From UBA1926 sp036732005 (GTDB lineage Bacteria; Planctomycetota; Phycisphaerae; Phycisphaerales; UBA1924): DNA of 64,000 nucleotides. A model generated the notes under the pieces. The model was not told where the DNA came from. It saw only the letters and a program-made list of their open reading frames with translations, and searched no databases. The position numbers and the translations under genes are program-made. This document shows, piece after piece, positions 50,961 to 59,194 of the stretch. Where the stretch lies: NCBI GenBank assembly GCA_036732005.1, contig DAINDF010000005.1, positions 62,001 to 126,000 on the forward strand, read 5' to 3'. Position 1 is the stretch's first letter, and each line of letters opens with the position of its first letter.

Positions 50961-52343
50961 TCACGGGAAGATCTCGTGCTCGATCAGGTCAGCCGCCGAC
51001 TCGCGCCTGCGGATCAGCCTCGCCTTCCCCCGCTCGACGAGCACCTCCGCGGGCCTCGGGTGTTGGTTGTAGGTTGAGGACATCGACATCCCGTACGCCC
51101 CCGCGCTGAACACCGCGAGCAGGTCCCCGCTCTTCACCTCGGGCAAAGGGCGGTCCTGGGCGAGGAAGTCGCCCGTCTCGCAGATCGGGCCGACCACATC
51201 CGCCGGCGGCTCGACGCAGCACGCCTCCGCCCCCGCGTCGAACGGGCCCACGACGCCGCGCACCGGCCAGATCGCGTGGAACGCCCCGTACAACGCGGGT
51301 CGCAGCAGCGTCTGCATCCCCGCATCCGTGATCACGAACCGCCGCTCCGCCGTCCGCTTCACATACTGCACCCTCGTCAGCAACACACCCGCGTTCGCCA
51401 CGATCGAGCGCCCGGGCTCGAGGTGAATCCGCGTCCCACGCCCGGCCTCGGGCCCGAGCACCGGCTCGAGCGCCGCGGCGAACGCGCCGAGATCGCGCGC
51501 CTGATCGGGCCGGTAGGGGCTGGGCCACCCACCTCCCATGTCGATCAATTCAACGCGCGCCCCCGCCGCACGCAGCCGATCGGTCGCCCCGACGAGCGTC
51601 TCGGCCGCCCGCACGAACGGCTCGCGGTCGTAGACAGGCGAGCCGATGTGCGCATGCAGCCCCACGGGCCGGGCGCCGGTCGGGCCCGCCCGATCCGCCC
51701 ACTCGAGGTACTTCGCCTCCGCCGTCGCCAGATCGATCCCGAACTTGTTCCGCCGCTTGCCCGTGGTTGTGTAGGGGTGCGTCCCCGCGTCCACATCGGG
51801 GTTCACGCGGACCGCCACCCGCACGGGCGTTCCCATCTCCCGGGCAAGCCGATCCACCCGCGCGTATTCCTCCACGCTCTCGATGTTGATCAGCCCGACC
51901 GTTCCGCGACCAGCCGGATCGCCCCGCCCAGCCCGCGCCGCCAGCGCCGTTCGGCGCAGCGGGCTGTGCTCGCCGCTCAACGCCGCCCGGATCTCCGCCT
52001 CGGTCTTTCCCACCCCCGCGAACGCGACGCGCTCCAGGGGGCAGCCGGCGAGCCAGGCCCGCTCCAGCTCGCCCCCCGAGACCACATCGATCCCCGCGCC
52101 GAGCCCCACCAGCAGCCTCAGGATCTCGATGTTCCCGCACGACTTCGCGGCGAAGTGGATCTCCGGTTCCAACCCCGCGAACGCCCCGCGGAGTGCCCCG
52201 AACCGCGACTCGATCCCCTCGCCCGAATACACGAACAGCGGCGTGCCGTGCAGGTCCGCCAGTTCCTCGAGCCCCAGACCCCCGCAGCGCAGCGTGCCGC
52301 CCCGGTGAGCGAACGGCTCGAAGATGTTCGGGGTGACCGGCAT
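50961..52343 (-). CDS. lysA: Diaminopimelate decarboxylase
   Basis: A 460-residue fold-III PLP enzyme that converts meso-diaminopimelate to lysine. The PLP lysine is Lys67 in IHFAAKSCGN. Others are SGGELERA, GLINIESVEE, HAHIGSPV, DMGGGWPSPYRP, EPGRSIVANAGVLLT, CETGDFLAQDR and GAYGMSMSSTYN. It starts at the ATG at 52343. Upstream, an AT-rich palindrome that could overlap its promoter is shared with the divergent mntR. Its presence shows that lysine is made by the DAP route in this organism. Confidence 0.96.
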   Translation of the reverse strand: MPVTPNIFEPFAHRGGTLRCGGLGLEELADLHGTPLFVYSGEGIESRFGALRGAFAGLEPEIHFAAKSCGNIEILRLLVGLGAGIDVVSGGELERAWLAGCPLERVAFAGVGKTEAEIRAALSGEHSPLRRTALAARAGRGDPAGRGTVGLINIESVEEYARVDRLAREMGTPVRVAVRVNPDVDAGTHPYTTTGKRRNKFGIDLATAEAKYLEWADRAGPTGARPVGLHAHIGSPVYDREPFVRAAETLVGATDRLRAAGARVELIDMGGGWPSPYRPDQARDLGAFAAALEPVLGPEAGRGTRIHLEPGRSIVANAGVLLTRVQYVKRTAERRFVITDAGMQTLLRPALYGAFHAIWPVRGVVGPFDAGAEACCVEPPADVVGPICETGDFLAQDRPLPEVKSGDLLAVFSAGAYGMSMSSTYNQHPRPAEVLVERGKARLIRRRESAADLIEHEIFP

Positions 52344-52371
52344 GGGCGACCTGGGCGGTGGGGGTGCGGCG

Positions 52372-52391
52372 GGAATATTCTATAATATTCC
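52372..52391. promoter_or_regulatory. AT-rich 8-4-8 palindrome with embedded TATAAT, shared lysA/mntR promoter
   Basis: GGAATATT (52372-52379) and AATATTCC (52384-52391) are perfect complements around CTAT. The centre contains TATAAT (52381-52386), a consensus -10. It lies 29 bases upstream of lysA (minus) and 110 bases upstream of mntR (plus). In a roughly 70% GC genome such an A/T island is conspicuous. It is a candidate MntR or other dimeric repressor operator; the binder is not proven. Confidence 0.6.
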
Positions 52392-52500
52392 AGCCCCGGC
52401 TCCGCGGCCTCTCCGATCCCGTCGCTCTCCGCCCCCGCCGGGAATCGGGCCACCGACCCCGGCCGGGCGGGGTCAAAGAACCCTGGGCGTAGACTCCGCC

Positions 52501-52941
52501 ATGGTGCCCGAGCCCGACAACGCCACCGCCCACGAGCGGACCCGCCGCGATCACGCGGCCGAGACCGCCGAGGACTATGTCGAGGCCGTCGCCGACCTTC
52601 TCGACGCCGCCGGGGTCTGCCGGGTGACCGACCTTGCCGACCGGTTCGGCGTCACCCATGTCACGGTCATCCGCATCGTTCAGCGGCTGGAGAAGGAGGG
52701 GCTCGTCTCCACCGCCCCGTACAAGCCCGTTGAACTCACCCAGAAGGGCCGCCGCCTCGCCCGCCACTGCAAGGACCGGCACGAGATCGTCTACCGCTTC
52801 CTGCTCTCGATCGGCGTCGACCCCGCCACCGCCGCCACCGACGCCGAGGGCATCGAGCACCATGTCAGCCCCGAGACCCTCGAGCGGCTTCGCGCGTTGG
52901 TCGATGAAAACTCCACCGGCGCAAACCCTCCCCCGTCCTGA
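52501..52941 (+). CDS. mntR: MntR-type manganese-responsive regulator
   Basis: A 146-residue DtxR/MntR-family repressor. The winged helix spans about residues 25-80 (EDYVEAVADLL, GVCRVTDLADRFGVTHVTVIRIVQRLEKEGL). The metal-sensing dimerisation domain follows, with AEGIEHHVSPETLERL carrying the Glu and paired His seen in proteobacterial MntR. There is no SH3-like C-terminal domain, as expected for MntR. The ATG at 52501 lacks a ribosome site. It usually controls manganese uptake or efflux; the only adjacent membrane gene here is YoaK-like, so its targets are elsewhere or include its own promoter. Confidence 0.92.
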   Translation: MVPEPDNATAHERTRRDHAAETAEDYVEAVADLLDAAGVCRVTDLADRFGVTHVTVIRIVQRLEKEGLVSTAPYKPVELTQKGRRLARHCKDRHEIVYRFLLSIGVDPATAATDAEGIEHHVSPETLERLRALVDENSTGANPPPS

Positions 52942-52968
52942 CGCGTCCCCCCCCTGAGCAAGCCCTCC

Positions 52969-53661
52969 ATGGTCACCCACGCCTCGCTCCACCGTCCCCC
53001 CCTCTGGGTCTTTGCCGGCGGGGCCATGCTCACCGCGATCGCCGGGTTCGTCAACGCCGTCGCGCTCGCCGCGGGTCACCTCGCTGTTACCCACCTCACC
53101 GGCAGCGTCTCCCAGGTCAGCGGCGACCTCGTGCGGGGCAACACCGAGCACGGCGTCACGCTCGCCGGCATCGTCGCCGCGTTCATCGCCGGGGCCGCCG
53201 CCGCGGGCGCGATCATCGGCGACCCCCGGCTCCGCACCGGCCGCCCCTACGGCATTGTCATGCTGATCCAGGCCGCCCTCCTCGCGCTCACCGCCCTGCT
53301 GATCAACCCGCACCCCGCGATCGCCGTCCCCATCGCCTCCGCCTCCGCCGGCATGCAGAACGCGATGGCGTCGTCCTACGGCACGCTCATCCTCCGCACC
53401 ACCCATGTCACCGGCATCGCCACCGACATCGGGCTTCTGCTGGGGCAGGTTCTCCGCCGGCACCGCGTCGAGGCCTGGAAGCTCACCATGCTCTCCCTGC
53501 TCTTCATCTCCTTCTTCAGCGGGGGCGTCGTCGGCTGGATCGCCGCCGCCCGCTTCGACGGCGCGGCCCTCTTCCTGCCCGCCGGCGTGCTCGCCATCGC
53601 GGGCGCGGGCTATTTCGCCTGGAGGCTGCGCCAATCCCGGCAGGCCCACGAGCACCACTGA
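52969..53661 (+). CDS. DUF1275/YoaK-family membrane protein
   Basis: A 230-residue, six-helix membrane protein. The conserved block AIAGFVNAVALAAGHLAVTHLTGSVSQ (family consensus G..D...........TGN) and ASAGMQNAMASSYGTLILRTTHVTGIATDIG are typical of the YoaK/DUF1275 family, whose function is unknown. It starts 28 bases after mntR on the same strand and so may belong to its transcript. A role in metal transport is therefore possible but unproven. It is convergent with the PEP-CTERM-like gene. Confidence 0.9.
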   Translation: MVTHASLHRPPLWVFAGGAMLTAIAGFVNAVALAAGHLAVTHLTGSVSQVSGDLVRGNTEHGVTLAGIVAAFIAGAAAAGAIIGDPRLRTGRPYGIVMLIQAALLALTALLINPHPAIAVPIASASAGMQNAMASSYGTLILRTTHVTGIATDIGLLLGQVLRRHRVEAWKLTMLSLLFISFFSGGVVGWIAAARFDGAALFLPAGVLAIAGAGYFAWRLRQSRQAHEHH

Positions 53662-53670
53662 GCGCAAGAG

Positions 53671-53707
53671 AGCGCCCCGGCCCCCGGGTGAGCAGGGGCG
53701 GGGCGCT
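53671..53707. terminator. GC-rich hairpin between convergent genes
   Basis: AGCGCCCCG (53671-53679) pairs with CGGGGCGCT (53699-53707), extended inward by four C-G pairs after a one-base bulge. There is no strong T-run on either side, so it is a candidate bidirectional or factor-assisted terminator. Confidence 0.45.
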
Positions 53708-53737
53708 TCCCGTTCCAAGCAGAATCATCGATCTCAC

Positions 53738-54394
53738 TCAGCGCCGACGCCGGGCGGCCAGCAGGCCCATCGCCCCGATCGCCGCGAACGCCCCCGGCGT
53801 GGGCACCGTCGCCTGCACCAGCGCATCGCCCACATCCGCCCCGGCCAGATTCGCCGCGGAGAATCCGTTGTCGAACAGGAACTGCCCGAACTCGCCCGAC
53901 ACGAGCAGATCCGCCCGGATGGTCAACGCGTCCGTGCCGGGGTCGAGCACGCTCGGGGCGCCGACATCGAACAGGACCGCGTCGATGCCCGCCGTGCTTT
54001 GCACGAAGAAGCCCGAGCGATCGCCCCCGACGCGCGACCCGTCGAACCCGATCGTGAAGTTCCCCACCTCGATCGCGTTCGCGTTGAAGAACACCGAGCC
54101 GGTGTGCTCGATCGTGCCCCCGAAGGTGCCCAGGAAGTCCGACGGGTCGTAGGCGAAGGTGGTCGGCAGCGACGCGGCGTCGCGCGCGTTGATCCCGAAC
54201 GCGACCGACCCCGGGATCGAACCCGGGTTGATCACATCCCCTGAAACGCCCGACAGATCGAGGCTCGCGGCCGCGCTGAGGGTCTGCGTGTCCAGCAGCA
54301 CGCTGGTCTGCCCCCCAATAACGCTGACGACCTGGGCAGACGCTGCGCCAGCGAGCGACGCGGCGGCAAGGACACTGAATGCAGAGCGGTTCAT
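53738..54394 (-). CDS. Secreted protein with PEP-CTERM-like sorting tail
   Basis: A 218-residue exported protein. The ATG at 54394 has GGAGG upstream and the signal peptide MNRSAFSVLAAASLAGAASAQ. The body is beta-rich and acidic (GSVFFNANAIEVGNFTIGFDG, GIDAVLFDVG). The last residues are VPTPGAFAAIGAMGLLAARRRR: a Pro-Thr-Pro-Gly motif, one helix and four Arg, the layout of PEP-CTERM/exosortase-type or rhombosortase-like sorting signals in planctomycetes. It is probably anchored or sorted to the surface. No exosortase gene is in the window. Confidence 0.88.
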   Translation of the reverse strand: MNRSAFSVLAAASLAGAASAQVVSVIGGQTSVLLDTQTLSAAASLDLSGVSGDVINPGSIPGSVAFGINARDAASLPTTFAYDPSDFLGTFGGTIEHTGSVFFNANAIEVGNFTIGFDGSRVGGDRSGFFVQSTAGIDAVLFDVGAPSVLDPGTDALTIRADLLVSGEFGQFLFDNGFSAANLAGADVGDALVQATVPTPGAFAAIGAMGLLAARRRR

Positions 54395-54709
54395 CGTGCA
54401 ATCCTCCGGAACTGCTGTCTTGCGACAGACGGACAACGACCCCGCCTTCACGCAAGGCGGGCGTACACAACGCGCAAGCCCCCGAGTTGTCCCACGAGTC
54501 GCCGTATCCCCGGCGGTCCGGCCTCTCTCCGCGCGTCCTCTCGGACGCGACCAGACCTCGCCGTTGCGTTTCGGTTCGCAACAAGACCGGATGCACCGCC
54601 GCGCGAGAAAACGAGAGTCTTCACGATTTCGTCATGAAGCAATGCCGACCCACGGCCCGCGCATTCGCGGCCTCCGCACCCGAAAATCTGAAATCTGATC
54701 CCGGCAGAC
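54395..54709. other. 315-bp intergenic leader region with hairpin
   Basis: It holds the upstream region of the PEP-CTERM-like gene (minus strand) and the 3' side of ligA. CCCGCCTT (54441-54448) and AAGGCGGG (54454-54461) form an 8-bp stem with a 5-base loop, which would lie in the 5' leader of the PEP-CTERM-like mRNA. Open frames across the region have no family likeness and no ribosome sites. Confidence 0.4.
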
Positions 54710-56905
54710 TCAGCGTCCCAGGACGCTCAGCAGCCGGGCTTCGTCCCAGACCTCGATGCCCAGTTCGTGCGCCTTGTCGAGTTTGCTGCCCGCGCTCGTG
54801 CCCGCGATGACAAGATCGGTCCTCGCCGAGACCGAGCCGGTGACCTTGGCCCCGATCGACTCGAGCAGTTCCTTCAACTCGCTCCGCTCGAACGACTCGA
54901 GCGTGCCGGTCAGCACCACGGTCTTCCCGGCGAACGGGCCCTCCGCCGCCGGCTCGGCGCCCGCGGGCCGATAGTCCCGGCTCGCCAGGTCAACCCCCAC
55001 GGCCCGCAGGTCTTCGAAGGTGTGCCTCGCCGCCTTGCTGTGCAGATAGGCGTGCACGATCGGGGCGGTGTCCCGCCCCAGGCCCGTCTCGTAATCCGCC
55101 GCGATCTTCTCCGAGGAGCCCGAGAGCCGTTCACGCTCCGAGGCCGACATCGTGTTGAACGCCTTGGGCATCAGCAGGTGGACCGGGGCGGCGAGCAGCG
55201 CATCCAGATCAGGGAAGACGCGGGCGAGCGCCTTCGCCGTCGAGGCGCCGACATGCCTGATGCCGAGCCCCGCCAGCACCCGGGCCAGCCCGCGCGACTT
55301 CGCCTCTTCGACGCCGCGCAGCAGGTTCTCCAGCTTCTTCACGCCCATGCGGTCCAGCGCGAGCAACGCGTCCCGGTGCGCCCCGAGCCTGAAGATGTCC
55401 GCGAACCCCCGAAGCGGGATCGCGGCGTCCGTTCCCGCCGTCGCGAGGATCTGGTCGATCGTCTGCTCGCCCAGCCCCTCGATGTCCATCTGGTCGCGCC
55501 CCACGAACCAGACCAGCCGCTCCCGCAACTGCGCGGGGCACTCGGGGTTCACACACCGCCGCGCCGTCTCCGCCTCCGCCTCGAACGCGTCACCCGGCGC
55601 AAAGACATGCCCGTCCGCCGTCTCGATCTCCACCGCCGAACCGCACACCGGGCACGCCTCGGGCGGCTCGATCCGCTTCGCCCCCCTCGGCCGCTCCGCG
55701 AGCACCGGCTCGACCACATAGGGGATGATCTCGCCCGCTTTCTCGACGAGCACCGTGTCCCCGATCCGGATGTCCTTCTTCCGCGCAAGCCCGAAGTTGT
55801 GCAGCGACGCGTGCCGCACCGTCGTCCCCGCCAGGAACACGGGCTCCATCACCGCCCGCGGCGTGATCTTCCCCGTCTTGCCGACCTGGAAATCAACCTC
55901 CACCAGCCGCGTCGGCTTGCGCTCCGCCGCGTATTTGAACGCGATCGCCCACCGCGGCGCCTTGCTCGTGAACCCAAGCTCTTCCTGCTGCGCGAACGAA
56001 TCCACCCGCACGACCATCCCGTCCGTGTCGTAGTCCAGGGTCGATCGCGTCGCCTCGAACGCCCCGATCGCGCGCACGATCCCGTCCGCGTCCTCCGCGA
56101 TCACCGCGTGCGGGCTGGTCGGCAGCCCCAGCGCCGCGATCCGCGACACGAACGCCGAGTGCGAGTCCGCGAACCCATCGTCGGAGATTTCTCCCCGACC
56201 GTGCGCGATGAACCGCAGGCGGCGCTGAGCAATCGCCGAGGCGTCAAGTTGCTTGATCGTCCCCGCGCACGCGTTCCGTGGGTTGGCGAACAGCTCGAGC
56301 CCCTTCGCCTCGCGGTCCGCATTGATCCGGTCGAACTCGGGCCGGGGGATGAAGACCTCGCCCCGGACCTCCAGGACCGCCGGGGCCTCGCCGCCGAGCA
56401 CGAGCGGGACGGCGCGGACCGTGCGCGCCGCGTGCGTCACATCGTCGCCCTTCTCCCCGTCCCCACGCGTCAGCGCGCGCACGAGCGAGCCGTTCTCGTA
56501 CCGCAGCGAGAGCGCGACGCCGTCAATCTTCGGGTCGCACACGAACCGCGTCGCCCCCGCCCCGGGCCCGAACAGCCCGCCGCCGCCCGAGGGCCCAAGC
56601 CCCCGCGCCACGCGCTCGACCCACGCCCGCACCTCCTCCTCGGAATAGGTGTTGTCGATCGACCGCATCGGCACCGCGTGGCGCACGCTCCGGAACCCCT
56701 CGATCGGCGCCCCCGCGACGCGGTGCGTCGGGCTGTCCGGGTCGTCGACCTCCGGGTGCGCACGCTCAAGGCCCTCCAACTCGGCCAGAAGCCCGTCGTA
56801 CTCCCGGTCCGACATGATCGGCGCGGCGTCCGCGTAGTAGGCCCGGTCCGCGCGGCGGATCAGATCGCGGAGTTCCTGGACGCGCTGGGCGGGGGAACGG
56901 GGCAC
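54710..56905 (-). CDS. ligA: NAD-dependent DNA ligase
   Basis: A 731-residue replicative ligase that seals nicks. The start is taken as GTG 56905 (MPRSPAQRVQELRDLIRRA); the frame is open further up but without family likeness. The Ia domain has YY-x-D and SDREYD. The adenylated lysine is Lys126 in CDPKIDGVALSLRY, followed by EVRGEVFIP and AFKY. The zinc finger CPVCG...CVNPEC has four Cys. Helix-hairpin-helix blocks and a C-terminal BRCT domain (GKTVVLTGTLESFERSELKELL) follow. It is divergent from folD, 24 bases away. Confidence 0.96.
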   Translation of the reverse strand: MPRSPAQRVQELRDLIRRADRAYYADAAPIMSDREYDGLLAELEGLERAHPEVDDPDSPTHRVAGAPIEGFRSVRHAVPMRSIDNTYSEEEVRAWVERVARGLGPSGGGGLFGPGAGATRFVCDPKIDGVALSLRYENGSLVRALTRGDGEKGDDVTHAARTVRAVPLVLGGEAPAVLEVRGEVFIPRPEFDRINADREAKGLELFANPRNACAGTIKQLDASAIAQRRLRFIAHGRGEISDDGFADSHSAFVSRIAALGLPTSPHAVIAEDADGIVRAIGAFEATRSTLDYDTDGMVVRVDSFAQQEELGFTSKAPRWAIAFKYAAERKPTRLVEVDFQVGKTGKITPRAVMEPVFLAGTTVRHASLHNFGLARKKDIRIGDTVLVEKAGEIIPYVVEPVLAERPRGAKRIEPPEACPVCGSAVEIETADGHVFAPGDAFEAEAETARRCVNPECPAQLRERLVWFVGRDQMDIEGLGEQTIDQILATAGTDAAIPLRGFADIFRLGAHRDALLALDRMGVKKLENLLRGVEEAKSRGLARVLAGLGIRHVGASTAKALARVFPDLDALLAAPVHLLMPKAFNTMSASERERLSGSSEKIAADYETGLGRDTAPIVHAYLHSKAARHTFEDLRAVGVDLASRDYRPAGAEPAAEGPFAGKTVVLTGTLESFERSELKELLESIGAKVTGSVSARTDLVIAGTSAGSKLDKAHELGIEVWDEARLLSVLGR

Positions 56906-56929
56906 GGGCGATGGTATGATGGCGCACGG

Positions 56930-57859
56930 ATGGGGATCTCCGCCAGAATCATCGACGGGAAGGCGCTCGCCGAGGCCGAGCGGACGGGCATCGCCGCCCG
57001 GGTCGCCGCCGTGCGCGCGGCCGGGGGCGAGGTCCGTCTCGACGCGGTGCTCGTCGAGCCGCCCCCCGGGCAGGGCGGCGGCGGGGCCCGGGTCTACGCG
57101 GAGAACCAGGCGCGGACCTGCGGCGAACTCGGCATCGGCTACGAGTTGCACGAGCTCCCCGCGACCATCGGCGAGGCGGGTCTGCTGGGCACGATCGACG
57201 GGCTGAACGCGGACCCGGGCGTCCACGCCGTCATGGTCCACATGCCCCTGCCCCCGGGCCTCGACGAGCACCGGGTCAAGAACCGGATCCTGCCCGAGAA
57301 GGACATCGAGGGGGTCAGCGCCGCCAACATCGGCAACATCATCTACGGGCATTCGAGCATCGCCCCCTGCACCGCCCTCGCCACGCTGCGCCTGATCGAC
57401 GCCACGGGCCTCGACCTCCGCGGCAAGCGGGTCGTGGTCATCGGGGCGAGCAACACCGTGGGCAAGCCGATCGCGGCGTTGCTCATGACACGCGACGCGA
57501 CCGTCGTGTCCTGCAACAAGTGGACCTGGGGCATCGAGGACCTCGCCCGGTCGGCCGATGTCCTCGTCGCCGCGGCGGGGGTCCCCGAGCTCGTCGCGGG
57601 GGCCTGGATCAAACCCGGGGCGGTGGTCATCGATGTCGGGGTCAACCGCGTGGTGGACGGGGCGGGGCGAAGGCGGACGGTCGGGGATGTCGCCTTTGAC
57701 GCCGCCTCACGCGTCGCCGGGTGGCTCAGCCCCGTTCCGGGTGGGGTCGGCCCCATGACCGTCGCGGTGCTGCTCGGGAATGTCGTCGAGGTTGCCGAGC
57801 GGGCCGTCGGGATCCTCGCCCCCTCCCCCGGGTTGACAGCCCCCGACGCGGGGACTTGA
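56930..57859 (+). CDS. folD: FolD-family methylene-THF dehydrogenase with altered cyclohydrolase residues
   Basis: A 309-residue folate enzyme normally carrying methylene-THF dehydrogenase and methenyl-THF cyclohydrolase activities. Family blocks are VVVIGASNTVGKPIAALL, GAVVIDVGVNR and PVPGGVGPMTVAVLL. In the Y-x-x-x-K active-site motif the Lys that activates the cyclohydrolase step is Gln (YAENQ), and the Gln of VQLPLP is His (VHMPLP). An insertion PPPGQGGGGAR precedes the Tyr. It is therefore probably a monofunctional dehydrogenase or a FolD of altered specificity. The second half looks normal. The start at the ATG at 56930 has no ribosome site. Confidence 0.92.
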   Translation: MGISARIIDGKALAEAERTGIAARVAAVRAAGGEVRLDAVLVEPPPGQGGGGARVYAENQARTCGELGIGYELHELPATIGEAGLLGTIDGLNADPGVHAVMVHMPLPPGLDEHRVKNRILPEKDIEGVSAANIGNIIYGHSSIAPCTALATLRLIDATGLDLRGKRVVVIGASNTVGKPIAALLMTRDATVVSCNKWTWGIEDLARSADVLVAAAGVPELVAGAWIKPGAVVIDVGVNRVVDGAGRRRTVGDVAFDAASRVAGWLSPVPGGVGPMTVAVLLGNVVEVAERAVGILAPSPGLTAPDAGT

Positions 57860-57888
57860 ATCGGAGGGGCCCGTCCATTGGTTCGCAG

Positions 57889-57903
57889 CGCCGAGGCTCG
57901 GCG
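57889..57903 (+). terminator. Short GC-rich hairpin between folD and tatA
   Basis: CGCCGAGGCTCGGCG is a perfect 6-bp stem with a 3-base GGC loop, extended by two weak pairs. It lacks a T-run, so it could be an attenuating hairpin in the tatA leader as easily as a terminator. Confidence 0.35.
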
Positions 57904-57941
57904 TTGGGTGCGCAGGCGCGACGCCCCGGCAGGAGCAGACC

Positions 57942-58250
57942 TTGAACACGCTCGGCTTCGGGATGCCCGGTGGATGGGAATGGCTGGTCATCGGCGTCGT
58001 GATGCTGCTGCTGTTCGGCAGCCGGCTCCCCTCCGTGGCCCGCAGCATCGGCGACGCCCTCCGCGAGTTCAAGAAGGGCGTGCACGACATCGGTGCGCCC
58101 GACGAGCCCCGCACGCCCCCCAAGTCGCAGAACTTCAGTTCCGCCCGCCCGCCCCTGTCCAGCGGCGGCGTCGATCAGCGCGTCAGCCACGGCAGCGAGC
58201 CCGAGCCCGTCTCGCACGAGCAGGACACCGACGCGAACCGGTCCTCCTGA
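57942..58250 (+). CDS. tatA: Twin-arginine translocase subunit TatA/E-like
   Basis: A 102-residue membrane protein starting at TTG 57942 with AGGAG seven bases upstream. The N-terminal helix WEWLVIGVVMLLLFG is followed by the hinge SRLPSVARSIG and an amphipathic helix (DALREFKKGV), the TatA signature. The C-terminal half is a Pro/Ser/Glu-rich disordered tail. Its product would form the Tat pore used by folded cofactor proteins. TatC is not in the window. Confidence 0.93.
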   Translation: MNTLGFGMPGGWEWLVIGVVMLLLFGSRLPSVARSIGDALREFKKGVHDIGAPDEPRTPPKSQNFSSARPPLSSGGVDQRVSHGSEPEPVSHEQDTDANRSS

Positions 58251-58283
58251 GCCGCCCCGCCAGGACCCCGAAAGCCCCGGATC

Positions 58284-58751
58284 TCATCGCAGCCGGATCG
58301 CGGTGAACCCCGCGTCCATCAGCGCGTCCTGCGCGGCGATCACCGCCTCATAGGGTACCTCGTCCTCCGGCACGATCACCACCGCGGCCGACGCCGCGTC
58401 GATCTCGCGCGCGGCCCGGCGGGCGGCGCCGACCAGCCCGGGCAGGGCCGCCCCGTCGAGCCCGAGCCCGGACGCGGCCACGCGGTCGCCTTCGATGAAC
58501 AGCCGCACGGTGAACGAGGGCGGGGCGATGGCGAACGCGGGGTCTCCGGGGGCCTCGCCCCGCTCCGTCGGCTTCGTCGCGTCGAGCCCCGCGTTGAGAA
58601 GCAATTCCGGGCCCATGATGACCGTGCTCGCCATGAAGAAGATCAGGATCACCATCACGACATCGACCATGGGCGTCATGTTGGGCCCGTGGTGCTGTTC
58701 GTAGATCGCCCGCGCGTCGCGCCGGCGCCAGCCGTGCGGGGTGACGGTCAT
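58284..58751 (-). CDS. ExbD/TolR-family protein, second copy
   Basis: A 155-residue proton-channel partner. After a basic cytoplasmic start (MTVTPHGWRRRDARAIYEQH) comes the transmembrane segment MTPMVDVVMVILIFFMAST with the conserved Asp that couples proton flow, then a periplasmic domain ending IVPEDEVPYEAVIAAQDALMDAGF. It starts at the ATG at 58751, overlapping the stop of the other exbD (ATGA). Two ExbD-like genes with one ExbB suggest a TolQR- or Agl-like motor with a heteromeric ExbD. Confidence 0.92.
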   Translation of the reverse strand: MTVTPHGWRRRDARAIYEQHHGPNMTPMVDVVMVILIFFMASTVIMGPELLLNAGLDATKPTERGEAPGDPAFAIAPPSFTVRLFIEGDRVAASGLGLDGAALPGLVGAARRAAREIDAASAAVVIVPEDEVPYEAVIAAQDALMDAGFTAIRLR

Positions 58752-59188
58752 CCCTCCCCCTCCTTCGAGCGCGCCGCCAGTTGCACCTGGGCGACGCTCG
58801 CCTCGCGGCACGCGTCCAGGGCCGCCCTCACCTCGCGGTAGGGCGCCGCCCGGTCCGCCCGGATCTGCACCGCCCGCCCCGGCCGCTGTTCGAGGAGAAC
58901 CTCCAGCATCCGCGGGACCACCTCTGCCGGCGTCAGGATCGCCTCGACGGACATCGTTCCATCTGGGTTGATCACGATCGAGATCGGTGTGTCCGTCGGC
59001 TCGGCGGGCTCCCCCCGCGCCGACTCGGGCAACTCGAGTTCCCCTCGCCGATCGACCGCGAGATTGCCGACGAGCAGGTAGAACACGATCAACACCATCA
59101 CGATGTCGATCAGCGGCGTGACATTGATATGCCCGCCCCCTTTGGGCGAGAGGCGGTGCATCGCGGTGAGCGGGCCGACGGGTTTCAT
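58748..59188 (-). CDS. ExbD/TolR-family protein, first copy
   Basis: A 146-residue protein with INVTPLIDIVMVLIVFYLLVG as the membrane helix holding the proton-carrying Asp. A periplasmic domain with ISIVINPDGTMSVEAILTPAEVV and VQIRADRAAPYREVRAALDACREA follows. It starts six bases after the upstream ExbB-like stop and overlaps the next exbD by four bases, so the three genes are one operon. Confidence 0.93.
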   Translation of the reverse strand: MKPVGPLTAMHRLSPKGGGHINVTPLIDIVMVLIVFYLLVGNLAVDRRGELELPESARGEPAEPTDTPISIVINPDGTMSVEAILTPAEVVPRMLEVLLEQRPGRAVQIRADRAAPYREVRAALDACREASVAQVQLAARSKEGEG

Positions 59189-59194
59189 GGGCGT

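Noticed and set aside
54767..56929. Long plus-strand frame opposite ligA running into folD
   Set aside because: Only the last 930 bases (folD) are real; the upstream part is antisense to ligA.
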